From Candidatus Woesearchaeota archaeon (lineage in GTDB: Archaea > Nanobdellota > Nanobdellia > Woesearchaeales > ARS49): a stretch of 7,311 nt of DNA. The translations under genes and the position numbers were made by a program. The notes beneath the pieces are model-generated. The model made no database searches and was not told where the DNA came from. It saw only the letters and a program-made list of their open reading frames with translations. Positions 1-5,551 of this stretch are shown piece after piece. How positions within the stretch are numbered: position 1 is the stretch's first letter; every line of letters starts with the position of its first letter. The DNA is taken from positions 1-7,311 of the forward strand of contig JACQMZ010000057.1 of NCBI GenBank assembly GCA_016203345.1, in the 5' to 3' direction.

Positions 1-35
1 GCTCCAGACCTGCCGAATGGGCAGCAGTGCATAGG

Positions 36-44
36 TTTATAAAA
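36..44 (+). promoter_or_regulatory. TATA-like box for the oxidoreductase gene
   Basis: The sequence TTTATAAAA is centred 26 nt upstream of the GTG at 66, and no Shine-Dalgarno sequence lies between them. This is the geometry of a leaderless archaeal promoter, and it is the main reason for choosing GTG 66 as the start. Confidence 0.65.
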
Positions 45-65
45 TCTTACTCACAAATTTATTCT

Positions 66-1079
66 GTGAAAGCGGTTTTTTTCGAAAAAACGGGAACGGT
101 CGAAGTGCTCCAATACGGAGAGTTTCAAAAACCAGAACCAAAAGTTGGTGAAGCGCCTGTTCGTGTCCGTGCGTGTGGTATTAACAATCTTGATGTTCAG
201 CAAAGACAGGGAAAACTTGAAGGCCCGATGCCGCATATTGCAGGATCGGATGTTGCGGGAGTAATTGAGAAAATCAATGGTAAAAGTTTGTTGAAAGTTG
301 GGGACGAGGTCGTGATAAATCCTGCTATTCTCTGCGGCGCGTGCCCGCCATGTAAAAAGGGTTTGGCGTGTGAGCTGGTCATCATTTTCGGATACAAAAC
401 TCAGGGAGGATACGCAGAATACGTTACTGTGCCTATTGGTCAACTTTACGTAAAACCTAAAAATCTTTCATTTTCAGACGCCGCTGCATTCCCGCTCACG
501 TTCCTTACCGCATGGCATATGCTTGTAAGCCGGGCAAATCTTCAGAACGGAGAGACAGTGTTCATCTGGGGGGCGTCTGGCGGATTAGGTTCTGCGGGTA
601 TGCAGATTGCAAAGTATATGGGTGCGAAAATTATCGCGGCAGCGAAATCTCAAGAGGACGCTCAGCGACTCAAGGAAAATGGCGCTGACGAAACAGTAAT
701 CTATACCAAAGAAGATGTGACAGCATCAGTAAATCGATTAACCACGGGCCGTGGTGTGGATGTGGTTTTTGAAAGTGTGGGCGCGAAAACTTGGAATACC
801 AGTTTGATGATGCTTTATCCTTACGGAAGAGTTGTGATTGCAGGAACGACAAGCGGAGACACTGGAACCCAAGATTTGAGCGAAGTATACTATCGCCAAC
901 TTTCGATTTTTGGAGCGCGCATGGGCACAAAGGCAGAATTTGAAAAAGTCGTTGAGCTTTTTAAAGAAGGCAAGCTCAAGCCTGTCGTTGATAAAGTTTT
1001 CCCCCTCAAGGACGCCGCACAAGCACAGAGGAGATTGGAGGAAAGCAAACACATAGGTAAAATTGTTCTAGAGATATAG
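66..1079 (+). CDS. Zinc-type alcohol dehydrogenase / NAD(P)H-quinone oxidoreductase-like protein (MDR superfamily)
   Basis: Predicted cytosolic NAD(P)H-dependent oxidoreductase of the medium-chain dehydrogenase/reductase superfamily, 337 aa from GTG 66. The product opens MKAVFF, typical of the family. Residues 1-125 form a GroES-like domain with the CGIN motif (Cys37) and G-S-D-V-A-G at 60-65, where zinc alcohol dehydrogenases have GHE. A four-cysteine structural zinc site is present (Cys90, 93, 96, 102), but its last spacing is five residues instead of the usual seven. The Rossmann domain carries GASGGLG at 169-175. The missing GHE histidine suggests no classical catalytic zinc, so a quinone or enone reductase role is more likely than alcohol oxidation; the substrate is unknown. 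The frame stays open upstream to the window edge, with another GTG at 27, but that extension is not family-like and contains the TATA box. Lys is mostly AAA and Leu mostly CTN, unlike the neighbouring genes. Confidence 0.88.
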   Translation: MKAVFFEKTGTVEVLQYGEFQKPEPKVGEAPVRVRACGINNLDVQQRQGKLEGPMPHIAGSDVAGVIEKINGKSLLKVGDEVVINPAILCGACPPCKKGLACELVIIFGYKTQGGYAEYVTVPIGQLYVKPKNLSFSDAAAFPLTFLTAWHMLVSRANLQNGETVFIWGASGGLGSAGMQIAKYMGAKIIAAAKSQEDAQRLKENGADETVIYTKEDVTASVNRLTTGRGVDVVFESVGAKTWNTSLMMLYPYGRVVIAGTTSGDTGTQDLSEVYYRQLSIFGARMGTKAEFEKVVELFKEGKLKPVVDKVFPLKDAAQAQRRLEESKHIGKIVLEI

Positions 1080-1121
1080 TGCTCGGCTCGCAACTTCTCC
1101 AGAGTTTCTCCTGCGGAAAAA

Positions 1122-1204
1122 CTTCCCCTTTTCCTCTGCTTTTCATTCAAATCACCCAGCATTTCCTGAGTGAGCGAAGCGAACTCGGAAATGCTGAGGG
1201 GAAG
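1122..1204. repeat. Nested inverted repeat in the spacer, terminator-like on the + strand
   Basis: An outer perfect 7-bp arm pair (CTTCCCC at 1122-1128 and GGGGAAG at 1198-1204) encloses a 13-bp inner stem: CAGCATTTCC plus GAG at 1157-1170, with one bulged T, against CTC plus GGAAATGCTG at 1184-1196. The loop contains GCGAAGCG. A run of six T follows at 1206-1211. On the + strand this could end transcription of the upstream oxidoreductase gene, although archaeal termination normally needs only the T run. The same T run forms part of the TATA-like box of the next gene. It may instead belong to a dispersed palindromic repeat family. Confidence 0.7.
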
Positions 1205-1206
1205 AT

Positions 1207-1215
1207 TTTTTATAC
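1207..1215 (+). promoter_or_regulatory. TATA-like box for transketolase
   Basis: TTTTTATAC is centred about 37 nt upstream of ATG 1248, preceded by the purine-rich GGGGAAGA as a possible BRE. It predicts transcription starting near 1236, leaving a leader of about 12 nt that holds the ribosome-binding site. Confidence 0.5.
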
Positions 1216-1236
1216 CCCCACATAACCCCCGTGTGT

Positions 1237-1242
1237 GAGGTG
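1237..1242 (+). promoter_or_regulatory. Shine-Dalgarno site of transketolase
   Basis: GAGGTG matches the archaeal anti-Shine-Dalgarno complement and ends 5 nt before ATG 1248. The only in-frame start codon just upstream, GTG 1233, is followed at once by TGA, so ATG 1248 is well fixed. It is the only clear ribosome-binding site found in the window. Confidence 0.7.
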
Positions 1243-1247
1243 GTATT

Positions 1248-3119
1248 ATGGCGTATGATGTTGGTGTGTTGAATGAGCGTGCGGTGTCGTATGCACAGGA
1301 TGTGGTGCGGAGTACAACTGCGGCTGGGTCTGGTCATGCATCGACTGCGTTGTCGTTGGTGCACATCGTGTCGTGTTTGATGGAGTTCATGAAGATTAAT
1401 CCGAAGAATTCTTTTGCGCGGGAAGAAAACGATGTTTTGGTCTTGTCTGAAGGCCATGCTGTGCCTGTGATTTATTCTGCGTGGCAGCGTGAGGGTGTGA
1501 AGGTGTTGAAGGATGGAGTGCTGGTGGACGTTCCTGACGTGACGTCTTTGCGGGAGTTGCAGAGCGTGTTTGATGGTCATCCGAATCCTGTGTTGGATAT
1601 TGACAGCGGGCAGTATCGTTTGCCGTTTGCGTGCGCGACTGGCGCTCTTGGTCAGGGCTTGTCGGTGGCTAATGGGATTGCGCTTGCTGACCGGTTGGAC
1701 AATATCAAGAGAAGAATTTTTGTCATCGCTGGCGATAGCGAAGTTCGTGAGGGCCAGTATGATGAGTCTGCGCGTTTTGCTGTGGCGAAGCGGTTGCCTG
1801 TTCGCGTCATTCTCAACTCGAATAAGTTTGGTCAGTCTGGTCGTGTGGAGGACATGATTCCGTACGATTATCGGAAGGAGTTTGAAGCTAAGGGTTGGGA
1901 TGTGGTTGGCGTCAATGGCAACGATGTGGAAAATGTCATGAAGGGCTTGGAAGCAATAGATGGTCTTCGTGGTCCTGCAGTGATGATCGCTGATACGGTG
2001 AAAGGGTGGGGTGTGTCTGATCTGCAACAGGGGAACTGGCATGGGAAGCCACTGCCGAAGAATCTGGAAAGCAAGGCGTTGGCTGAGCTTGAGAGCAGGC
2101 GTGCGCACGTGGCTGTGCCTGTCAAGTGTGGAACCGAGCACGTGTTGTCTGCTGAGCCAAGGAATCAATTGGTGTTTCCGCCTTCACCTCTGGGCGAGAA
2201 AACGTCTGCGCGGAAGGCATATGGGATGGCGTTGGCCGGATTGGGAGACATGGATACAAATGTTGTTGTTCTGGATGCCGAAGTGAGCAATTCGACTTTT
2301 TCTGATATTTTTGGCAGGAAGTTTCCTGAGAGGTTTTTCGAGTGTGGTGTTGCTGAGCAGAACATGGCCAGTGTTGCTGCCGGGCTCGCAAGTCAGGGCA
2401 AGACCGTTTTTGTAAACAGTTTTGCTCGCTTCCTCGAAACGGCATATAGTCAGTTGAGCATTGCGTTTCAGTCGCGGTTGCCGTTGCATGTGGTGGGCTC
2501 GCATGTGGGTTTGGGCGCGCATTCAGATGGGCCGTCGCAGATGGCCTTGGCTGATGTGGCGTACATGCTTGCGTTTCCAAACGTCGTAGTTTTTAGCCCG
2601 AGTGATGGCATGAGCGCGTACAAGTTGACGCAAGTTTGTGCGAACAGTAGTCGTCCGACGTACATGCGCACGTTTCGTCCTGACATGCCTGTGCTGTATG
2701 GCGACGATGAACAGTTCAAAGTTGGCGGCTCAAAGGTGTTGCGTGAAGGTGAAGATGTGACGCTGGTGTCGCACGGGTTTATGACGCACATCGTGTTGGC
2801 TGCGGCGGACATCCTTCAGAAGGAGAACATTACTTGCTCGGTCGTTGACGCGTACGGTTTGGCGCCGTTCGATCCCTCAACAGTGTTGGAGGAATCGCGC
2901 CGCACAGACGGCAAGGTGCTGGTCGTCGAGGATAATTTCCGTGGTGGCTTGGGTTCTGTTATTGTCTCTGTTGTTGATCCGGAGCCAATGTATGTGCACC
3001 AAATGTTTGTTTCCCGCTGGCCGAAATCTGCCCGGTCGATGGAGGACTTGCTGAAGTATTGCGGCTTGAGTGTGGACGACATCGTTGACCGCGCACGAAA
3101 AATGGCCAATGATTATTGA
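1248..3119 (+). CDS. tkt: Transketolase, single-chain, animal-type
   Basis: Cytosolic ThDP- and divalent-metal-dependent enzyme that moves two-carbon ketol units between sugar phosphates in the non-oxidative pentose phosphate pathway. It is a complete 623-aa chain holding all three domains, whereas many archaea split transketolase into two subunits. Motifs resemble human TKT: TTAAGSGH (His30), LSEGHA (His70), DGHP (His111), a cofactor-binding GDS...N segment (Asp163 to Asn192), WHGKPLPKN (His265), TSARKAYG (Arg322), and CGVAEQNM with the probable catalytic Glu370. Further on are GSH (His419), DGPSQMALAD (427-436) and MRTFRP (Arg474). From memory, human TKT has the same length. Oddities: the usual GDG triplet reads GDS at 162-164, and the loop before DGPSQ reads GAHSDG where relatives have a GEDG-like sequence. 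The gene is alone on its transcript, with its own promoter and ribosome-binding site. The family is secure; activity is inferred. Confidence 0.96.
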   Translation: MAYDVGVLNERAVSYAQDVVRSTTAAGSGHASTALSLVHIVSCLMEFMKINPKNSFAREENDVLVLSEGHAVPVIYSAWQREGVKVLKDGVLVDVPDVTSLRELQSVFDGHPNPVLDIDSGQYRLPFACATGALGQGLSVANGIALADRLDNIKRRIFVIAGDSEVREGQYDESARFAVAKRLPVRVILNSNKFGQSGRVEDMIPYDYRKEFEAKGWDVVGVNGNDVENVMKGLEAIDGLRGPAVMIADTVKGWGVSDLQQGNWHGKPLPKNLESKALAELESRRAHVAVPVKCGTEHVLSAEPRNQLVFPPSPLGEKTSARKAYGMALAGLGDMDTNVVVLDAEVSNSTFSDIFGRKFPERFFECGVAEQNMASVAAGLASQGKTVFVNSFARFLETAYSQLSIAFQSRLPLHVVGSHVGLGAHSDGPSQMALADVAYMLAFPNVVVFSPSDGMSAYKLTQVCANSSRPTYMRTFRPDMPVLYGDDEQFKVGGSKVLREGEDVTLVSHGFMTHIVLAAADILQKENITCSVVDAYGLAPFDPSTVLEESRRTDGKVLVVEDNFRGGLGSVIVSVVDPEPMYVHQMFVSRWPKSARSMEDLLKYCGLSVDDIVDRARKMANDY

Positions 3120-3166
3120 CCGCTATTTTCAGTACGTGTGCAAGTGAAGCATAATGGACTAATGAA

Positions 3167-3178
3167 GTTTTTGACTTT
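3167..3178 (+). terminator. Possible T-rich terminator of transketolase
   Basis: Two short T runs (TTTTT at 3168-3172 and TTTT at 3175-3178) lie about 50 nt past the transketolase stop. Archaeal RNA polymerase can terminate at T tracts of this size without a hairpin. They overlap the first hairpin of the putative RNA element, so the assignment is tentative. Confidence 0.35.
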
Positions 3179-3346
3179 TGCTCTCCTGTGTGCAATTCAG
3201 CAAAAGTCCCTTAGGGTGGAAGTCAGCCTTGGCAGGGGTCGTAGCCTTGACTCGCTTCGCGGGTCAAGGTGATACGAGCCGCAACACGTCTTATGTTCTA
3301 TTTGCGACTCGAATCAGGGGCGGCCTGAAGCCTCCTACGCACCACC
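3173..3346 (+). ncRNA. Putative structured RNA of unknown class (strand uncertain)
   Basis: This occupies most of the 321-bp gap between transketolase and the next gene. Three hairpins are visible. Hairpin 1 is a perfect 10-bp stem, GACTTTTGCT (3173-3182) with AGCAAAAGTC (3199-3208). Hairpin 2 (3245-3269) is an 11-bp stem with one G-T pair, CCTTGAC at its base and a three-base loop. Hairpin 3 (3270-3316) starts at the next base and has 13 pairs with two single mismatches: TGAT, CGAG and CGCAA pair with TTGCG, CTCG and ATCA. CGTAG (3240-3244) and CTACG (3335-3339) could close hairpins 2 and 3 into a cloverleaf-like junction, and GGGTGG (3214-3219) could pair with CCACCT (3342-3347). A weak TATA-like GCATAAT lies at 3149-3155. 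The structure is seen directly; transcription and function are inferred. I could not match it to RNase P, SRP, 5S, tRNA or box C/D RNA. A DNA-level palindromic element is the main alternative. Confidence 0.4.
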
Positions 3347-3379
3347 TGTTGCTAATGAAAAATAAAAATCGACCATTGG

Positions 3380-3401
3380 CGCTGCGCTTTATAACGCAGT
3401 G
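3380..3401 (+). promoter_or_regulatory. Distal TATA-like box inside a palindrome
   Basis: CTTTATAA (3387-3394) is flanked by 7-bp inverted arms, CGCTGCG (3380-3386) and CGCAGTG (3395-3401), with one G-T mismatch. It predicts a start near 3416 and a leader of about 25 nt for the gene at 3441. The symmetric flanks could be a regulator site overlapping the TATA box. It may be an alternative to the closer box at 3412-3418. Confidence 0.4.
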
Positions 3402-3411
3402 GCCCGTGACA

Positions 3412-3418
3412 TTTAAAA
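3412..3418 (+). promoter_or_regulatory. Proximal TATA-like box for the membrane protein gene
   Basis: TTTAAAA is centred 26 nt upstream of ATG 3441 with no ribosome-binding site between them. This is the same spacing as the leaderless promoter of the oxidoreductase gene and supports the chosen start. Confidence 0.55.
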
Positions 3419-3440
3419 GACACGTCATATTTTCCGGTCT

Positions 3441-4235
3441 ATGCCTGAATCCTTGGAAGACACGTTGGAGAAAGCGTCTGGTGAGCCATTGCTGGCCGTG
3501 ACGCCTAATCCTGTCAAAAAGAATGTTGTGAATCTTGGTTTGAGTGAATTGTGGGCGTTGGTGGCGAGCACGGTTGGAACGACTGCTGTTTCTTTTGCAA
3601 CCACGAGCCCGACAGTGTTGGCAGTGAGTGGTCCGGTGTGCGAGAAGCCGATGTTTTTGGCACGCCACTTGTTAAAGGCAGTGCGGGAGTTTAGGCAGTC
3701 AAAGGAGAAGGAGTTTTGGAAGGATTATTTCAAGCCAGAGATGAAGGACGCGGCCAGGGAGTTGTGGATGGATGTTGCGTTTCACGATTCGGTGTACGTG
3801 GGTTTGGCTCATGCGTTGTTGTCTCATTCGAGTTTGCATCCAGGCATTGCGGCTACGTTTGCGTTCGCAGCTGCTGTTCCTGCCGCGGCACTGCTTCGGG
3901 TTGGATTGGAAAATACTGCGCACAGGGTGCTTGTGGCGTTGTCTGGAGCGCAGGGTGTTTCATGGGAGAAGTACATGGAGGCGCGGTTCTTGTATCAGGG
4001 TGACGCGCAGGCGTTGCAGGAAAATGTTCGCACGCGTTATGCTTTGGGCACACAAATTTCTGGAAAGTATTCTGACGAGTATCTCGCTCATCGCTTGTTA
4101 GGGCTTGCCGAGCGTGCGGTTGTGGCGCGTAAGCGTGTGGTGACTGATGCAATGGCTTATTTGCATGGGTGCCATAAAGTTGTGCAGACGACAAGGCCGA
4201 AATCCCAGATGGCAGACGTTTTAGTGAACATTTAA
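3441..4235 (+). CDS. Hypothetical membrane protein, family not recognised
   Basis: A 264-aa protein that I cannot assign to a family. Hydrophobic stretches at about residues 36-63, 117-130 and 135-156 suggest two to four membrane segments. The stretch between them (about 71-112) is charged and rich in Lys, Arg and Glu, including FWKDYFKPEMKDAARELW. The C-terminal 100 residues look soluble and helical, with WEKYMEARFLYQG at about 175-187 and a basic patch, ERAVVARKRVV, near 224-234. No signal peptide cleavage site is evident; the first 25 residues are polar. Codon use (TTG Leu, GTG Val, AAG Lys) matches transketolase and the next gene, which supports it as a real native gene. It lies 25 bp before the SGNH-like gene on the same strand, so a joint envelope role is possible, but no function can be claimed. 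Confidence 0.75.
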   Translation: MPESLEDTLEKASGEPLLAVTPNPVKKNVVNLGLSELWALVASTVGTTAVSFATTSPTVLAVSGPVCEKPMFLARHLLKAVREFRQSKEKEFWKDYFKPEMKDAARELWMDVAFHDSVYVGLAHALLSHSSLHPGIAATFAFAAAVPAAALLRVGLENTAHRVLVALSGAQGVSWEKYMEARFLYQGDAQALQENVRTRYALGTQISGKYSDEYLAHRLLGLAERAVVARKRVVTDAMAYLHGCHKVVQTTRPKSQMADVLVNI

Positions 4236-4236
4236 G
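4229..4236 (+). promoter_or_regulatory. TATA-like box for the SGNH-like gene
   Basis: CATTTAAG overlaps the stop codon of the preceding gene and is centred about 28 nt upstream of ATG 4261. No Shine-Dalgarno sequence is present, which fits a leaderless transcript separate from the upstream gene. Readthrough from the upstream gene remains possible over this 25-bp gap. Confidence 0.5.
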
Positions 4237-4240
4237 TAGT

Positions 4241-4259
4241 CTGTTCTGGCCAGCAACAG
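4241..4259. promoter_or_regulatory. Operator-like palindrome before the SGNH-like gene
   Basis: CTGTTCTGG and CCAGCAACAG form a 9-bp dyad with one extra C (CTGTT/AACAG outside, CTGG/CCAG inside). It fills the space between the TATA-like box and ATG 4261. A protein bound here would block transcription initiation. Only the symmetry is seen; no regulator is known. Confidence 0.45.
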
Positions 4260-4260
4260 T

Positions 4261-5517
4261 ATGAAAGTGAAGGCGTGGAAGAAAAAGTTTTGTCTTCTCG
4301 CGTGTGCTCTTCTGGTGTCTTTTGTTGGTGCTGAGCTGGCTGTGCGCGTGTACTACGGCGAGCGCGACGTTGGTGTGGACGAAAACGAGTTGTGCTTGAA
4401 GCAGATGAAAAAGAATTTGCCGAGTGATAAGAGCAGGAATTTCGTTAATTTCACAAGGACTGGCTATTGGGCAGATGATCCGTATATTGGGATCACGTTG
4501 AAAAAGACGTACAGCAGGAAGCTGTCCATTCAGGCAGAAAAAGATGTGCGGTATTTGATGTTTTTGGAAGACCAGCACAATTCTGCCGGCATGAATAATA
4601 TTGAGGAGTTTTCATGGAAGAAGCCACAGAACGTGAGTGTGCGGATTGCGTTGTTGGGCGATAGTTTTACGTGCGGCGGCCAGGCGCCTTACCTGTTTGG
4701 CATGGCGAATATGCTGAAGGAGTTGGTTGCTGGTAGTGAAGTCTTGAATTTTTGCGTTGGTGGGCGCGGGATTGAGACGATGTATATGCGGTACGTGTTG
4801 GAGGCGAGGAATTACTCGCCTGACGTGGTGTTCTTCAATGTTTTTGTTGATGATTTGGTGAGGCCGTTTGGGTGTCCGTTGCTCACGCCAAATCTTACGG
4901 TGGTTGATGGCAGGCTTGTTCATGGTCCGCGGCAGTATCCGTCGTTGAAGGATTTTTACGACGGCTACCAGCCGCCAATTGTGGAAAGTTATTTCCTAAA
5001 ACACGCGGCGTTTGTGTACAACGCGCGTACAGGATATGCTCGTGACTTGTACAAAGGTTTGGAAATGTTTGGCGTGATGCTGGACGACGTTAAGGAAAAG
5101 GCTTCTGCGGATGGGACAGAGTTTTTTGTGACGCTGATTCAGGGTCCCACGCCAAGTCCTGTCAGTGCGGACGTCTATCAGAGGCTGCTCAGCTTGTTGA
5201 AGCAGAAGGATGTTCGGTTTCTTGACGGCGAGGCATACTTGAACAAGCATCGTCAGCTGTACCGCAACCAGTCATTTTATTACATTCGTGAAGGGAACCC
5301 GTTGGGGCACTACAGCGTTATCGGGTATGCGTTGCACGCGCAGGGCATGAAGAATTTGTTGGAGGATAATGGCGTGATCAGCAGAACGCATGATTATTAT
5401 TTCGTGAATTTCAATCCGGATGATTACATGATGCTGATTCCGCAGGATTTCAGCAAGACAAGAACAGGGACGGAATTGATGTATCCGTATATCGTGCAGC
5501 GGGCGAAGTCAGGATGA
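4261..5517 (+). CDS. Membrane-anchored SGNH/GDSL-like hydrolase or O-acyltransferase
   Basis: A 418-aa protein with a basic N terminus and one hydrophobic segment (about residues 10-27), probably a signal anchor placing the rest outside the cell. The SGNH fold is suggested by ADDPYIGITLKK (71-82), which recalls the segment before the core in such proteins, then block I LLGDSFTCGG with Ser135, block II NFCVGGRG (163-170), SPDVVFFNVFVDDL (186-199) at block III, and GHYSVIGY (349-356) with probable catalytic His350. Family members remove or transfer acyl groups on glycans, lipids or polymers. Two positions differ from the norm: block III reads DD where Asn-Asp is usual, and the residue two before His350 is Leu348, where relatives such as AlgX-type proteins have Asp. 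The 60 C-terminal residues after the core are not recognised. The upstream unknown membrane protein may be a partner. Substrate unknown; the fold assignment is moderately strong. Confidence 0.72.
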   Translation: MKVKAWKKKFCLLACALLVSFVGAELAVRVYYGERDVGVDENELCLKQMKKNLPSDKSRNFVNFTRTGYWADDPYIGITLKKTYSRKLSIQAEKDVRYLMFLEDQHNSAGMNNIEEFSWKKPQNVSVRIALLGDSFTCGGQAPYLFGMANMLKELVAGSEVLNFCVGGRGIETMYMRYVLEARNYSPDVVFFNVFVDDLVRPFGCPLLTPNLTVVDGRLVHGPRQYPSLKDFYDGYQPPIVESYFLKHAAFVYNARTGYARDLYKGLEMFGVMLDDVKEKASADGTEFFVTLIQGPTPSPVSADVYQRLLSLLKQKDVRFLDGEAYLNKHRQLYRNQSFYYIREGNPLGHYSVIGYALHAQGMKNLLEDNGVISRTHDYYFVNFNPDDYMMLIPQDFSKTRTGTELMYPYIVQRAKSG

Positions 5518-5520
5518 GTG

Positions 5521-5551
5521 TTACTTTATTTGTTTTTCGATTTTGGTTTTT
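5521..5551 (+). terminator. T-rich terminator for the SGNH-like gene, inside the convergent gene
   Basis: Starting 4 nt after the stop at 5517, the + strand carries T5 (5533-5537), T4 (5541-5544) and T5 (5547-5551). Such tracts terminate archaeal transcription. On the other strand the same bases encode the lysine-rich tail of the methyltransferase, so one sequence may serve both roles. Confidence 0.5.

Noticed and set aside
10..24. A 5-bp hairpin (CTGCC/GGCAG) at the left edge
   Set aside because: Too short to support as a terminator and the upstream gene is not visible.
27..65. An N-terminal extension of the oxidoreductase starting at GTG 27 or earlier
   Set aside because: The extra residues are not family-like, the family starts at MKAVFF, and the TATA-like box lies inside the extension.
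1152..2168. A 338-codon open frame on the - strand opposite transketolase
   Set aside because: It lies fully antisense to a secure gene; its His/Arg/Thr-rich product has no recognisable motif and is a by-product of TTG/GTG-rich codon use on the other strand.
3267..3330. A box C/D sRNA, suggested by GTGATAC and CTGA
   Set aside because: The C-box-like sequence is degenerate and its bases are paired in hairpin 3; no D' or C' boxes were found.
3240..3344. A tRNA, suggested by the cloverleaf-like closing stem and CACCA
   Set aside because: There is no T-loop TTCRA motif with a proper stem, only 5 closing pairs, and the arms have the wrong sizes.
3214..3346. RNase P RNA, suggested by GGTGGAAGTCAGCC near the 5' side
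   Set aside because: The pairing 3' strand of P4 (an AGAA...GGCTTA-like motif) is absent and the element is short, so the match is only to a few bases.
3178..3501. A 107-codon open frame across the spacer
   Set aside because: It has no ribosome-binding site, overlaps the start of the well-supported gene at 3441 out of frame, and its translation is that of hairpin-forming sequence.
4271..4305. A lipoprotein signal (LLAC) in the SGNH-like protein
   Set aside because: The Cys at residue 15 comes after only about three hydrophobic residues, too early for a lipobox; a membrane anchor fits better.
3853..4578. A 241-codon - strand frame spanning the junction of the two + strand genes
   Set aside because: Antisense shadow with Gln/Pro/His-rich composition and no motif; codon use supports the + strand genes.
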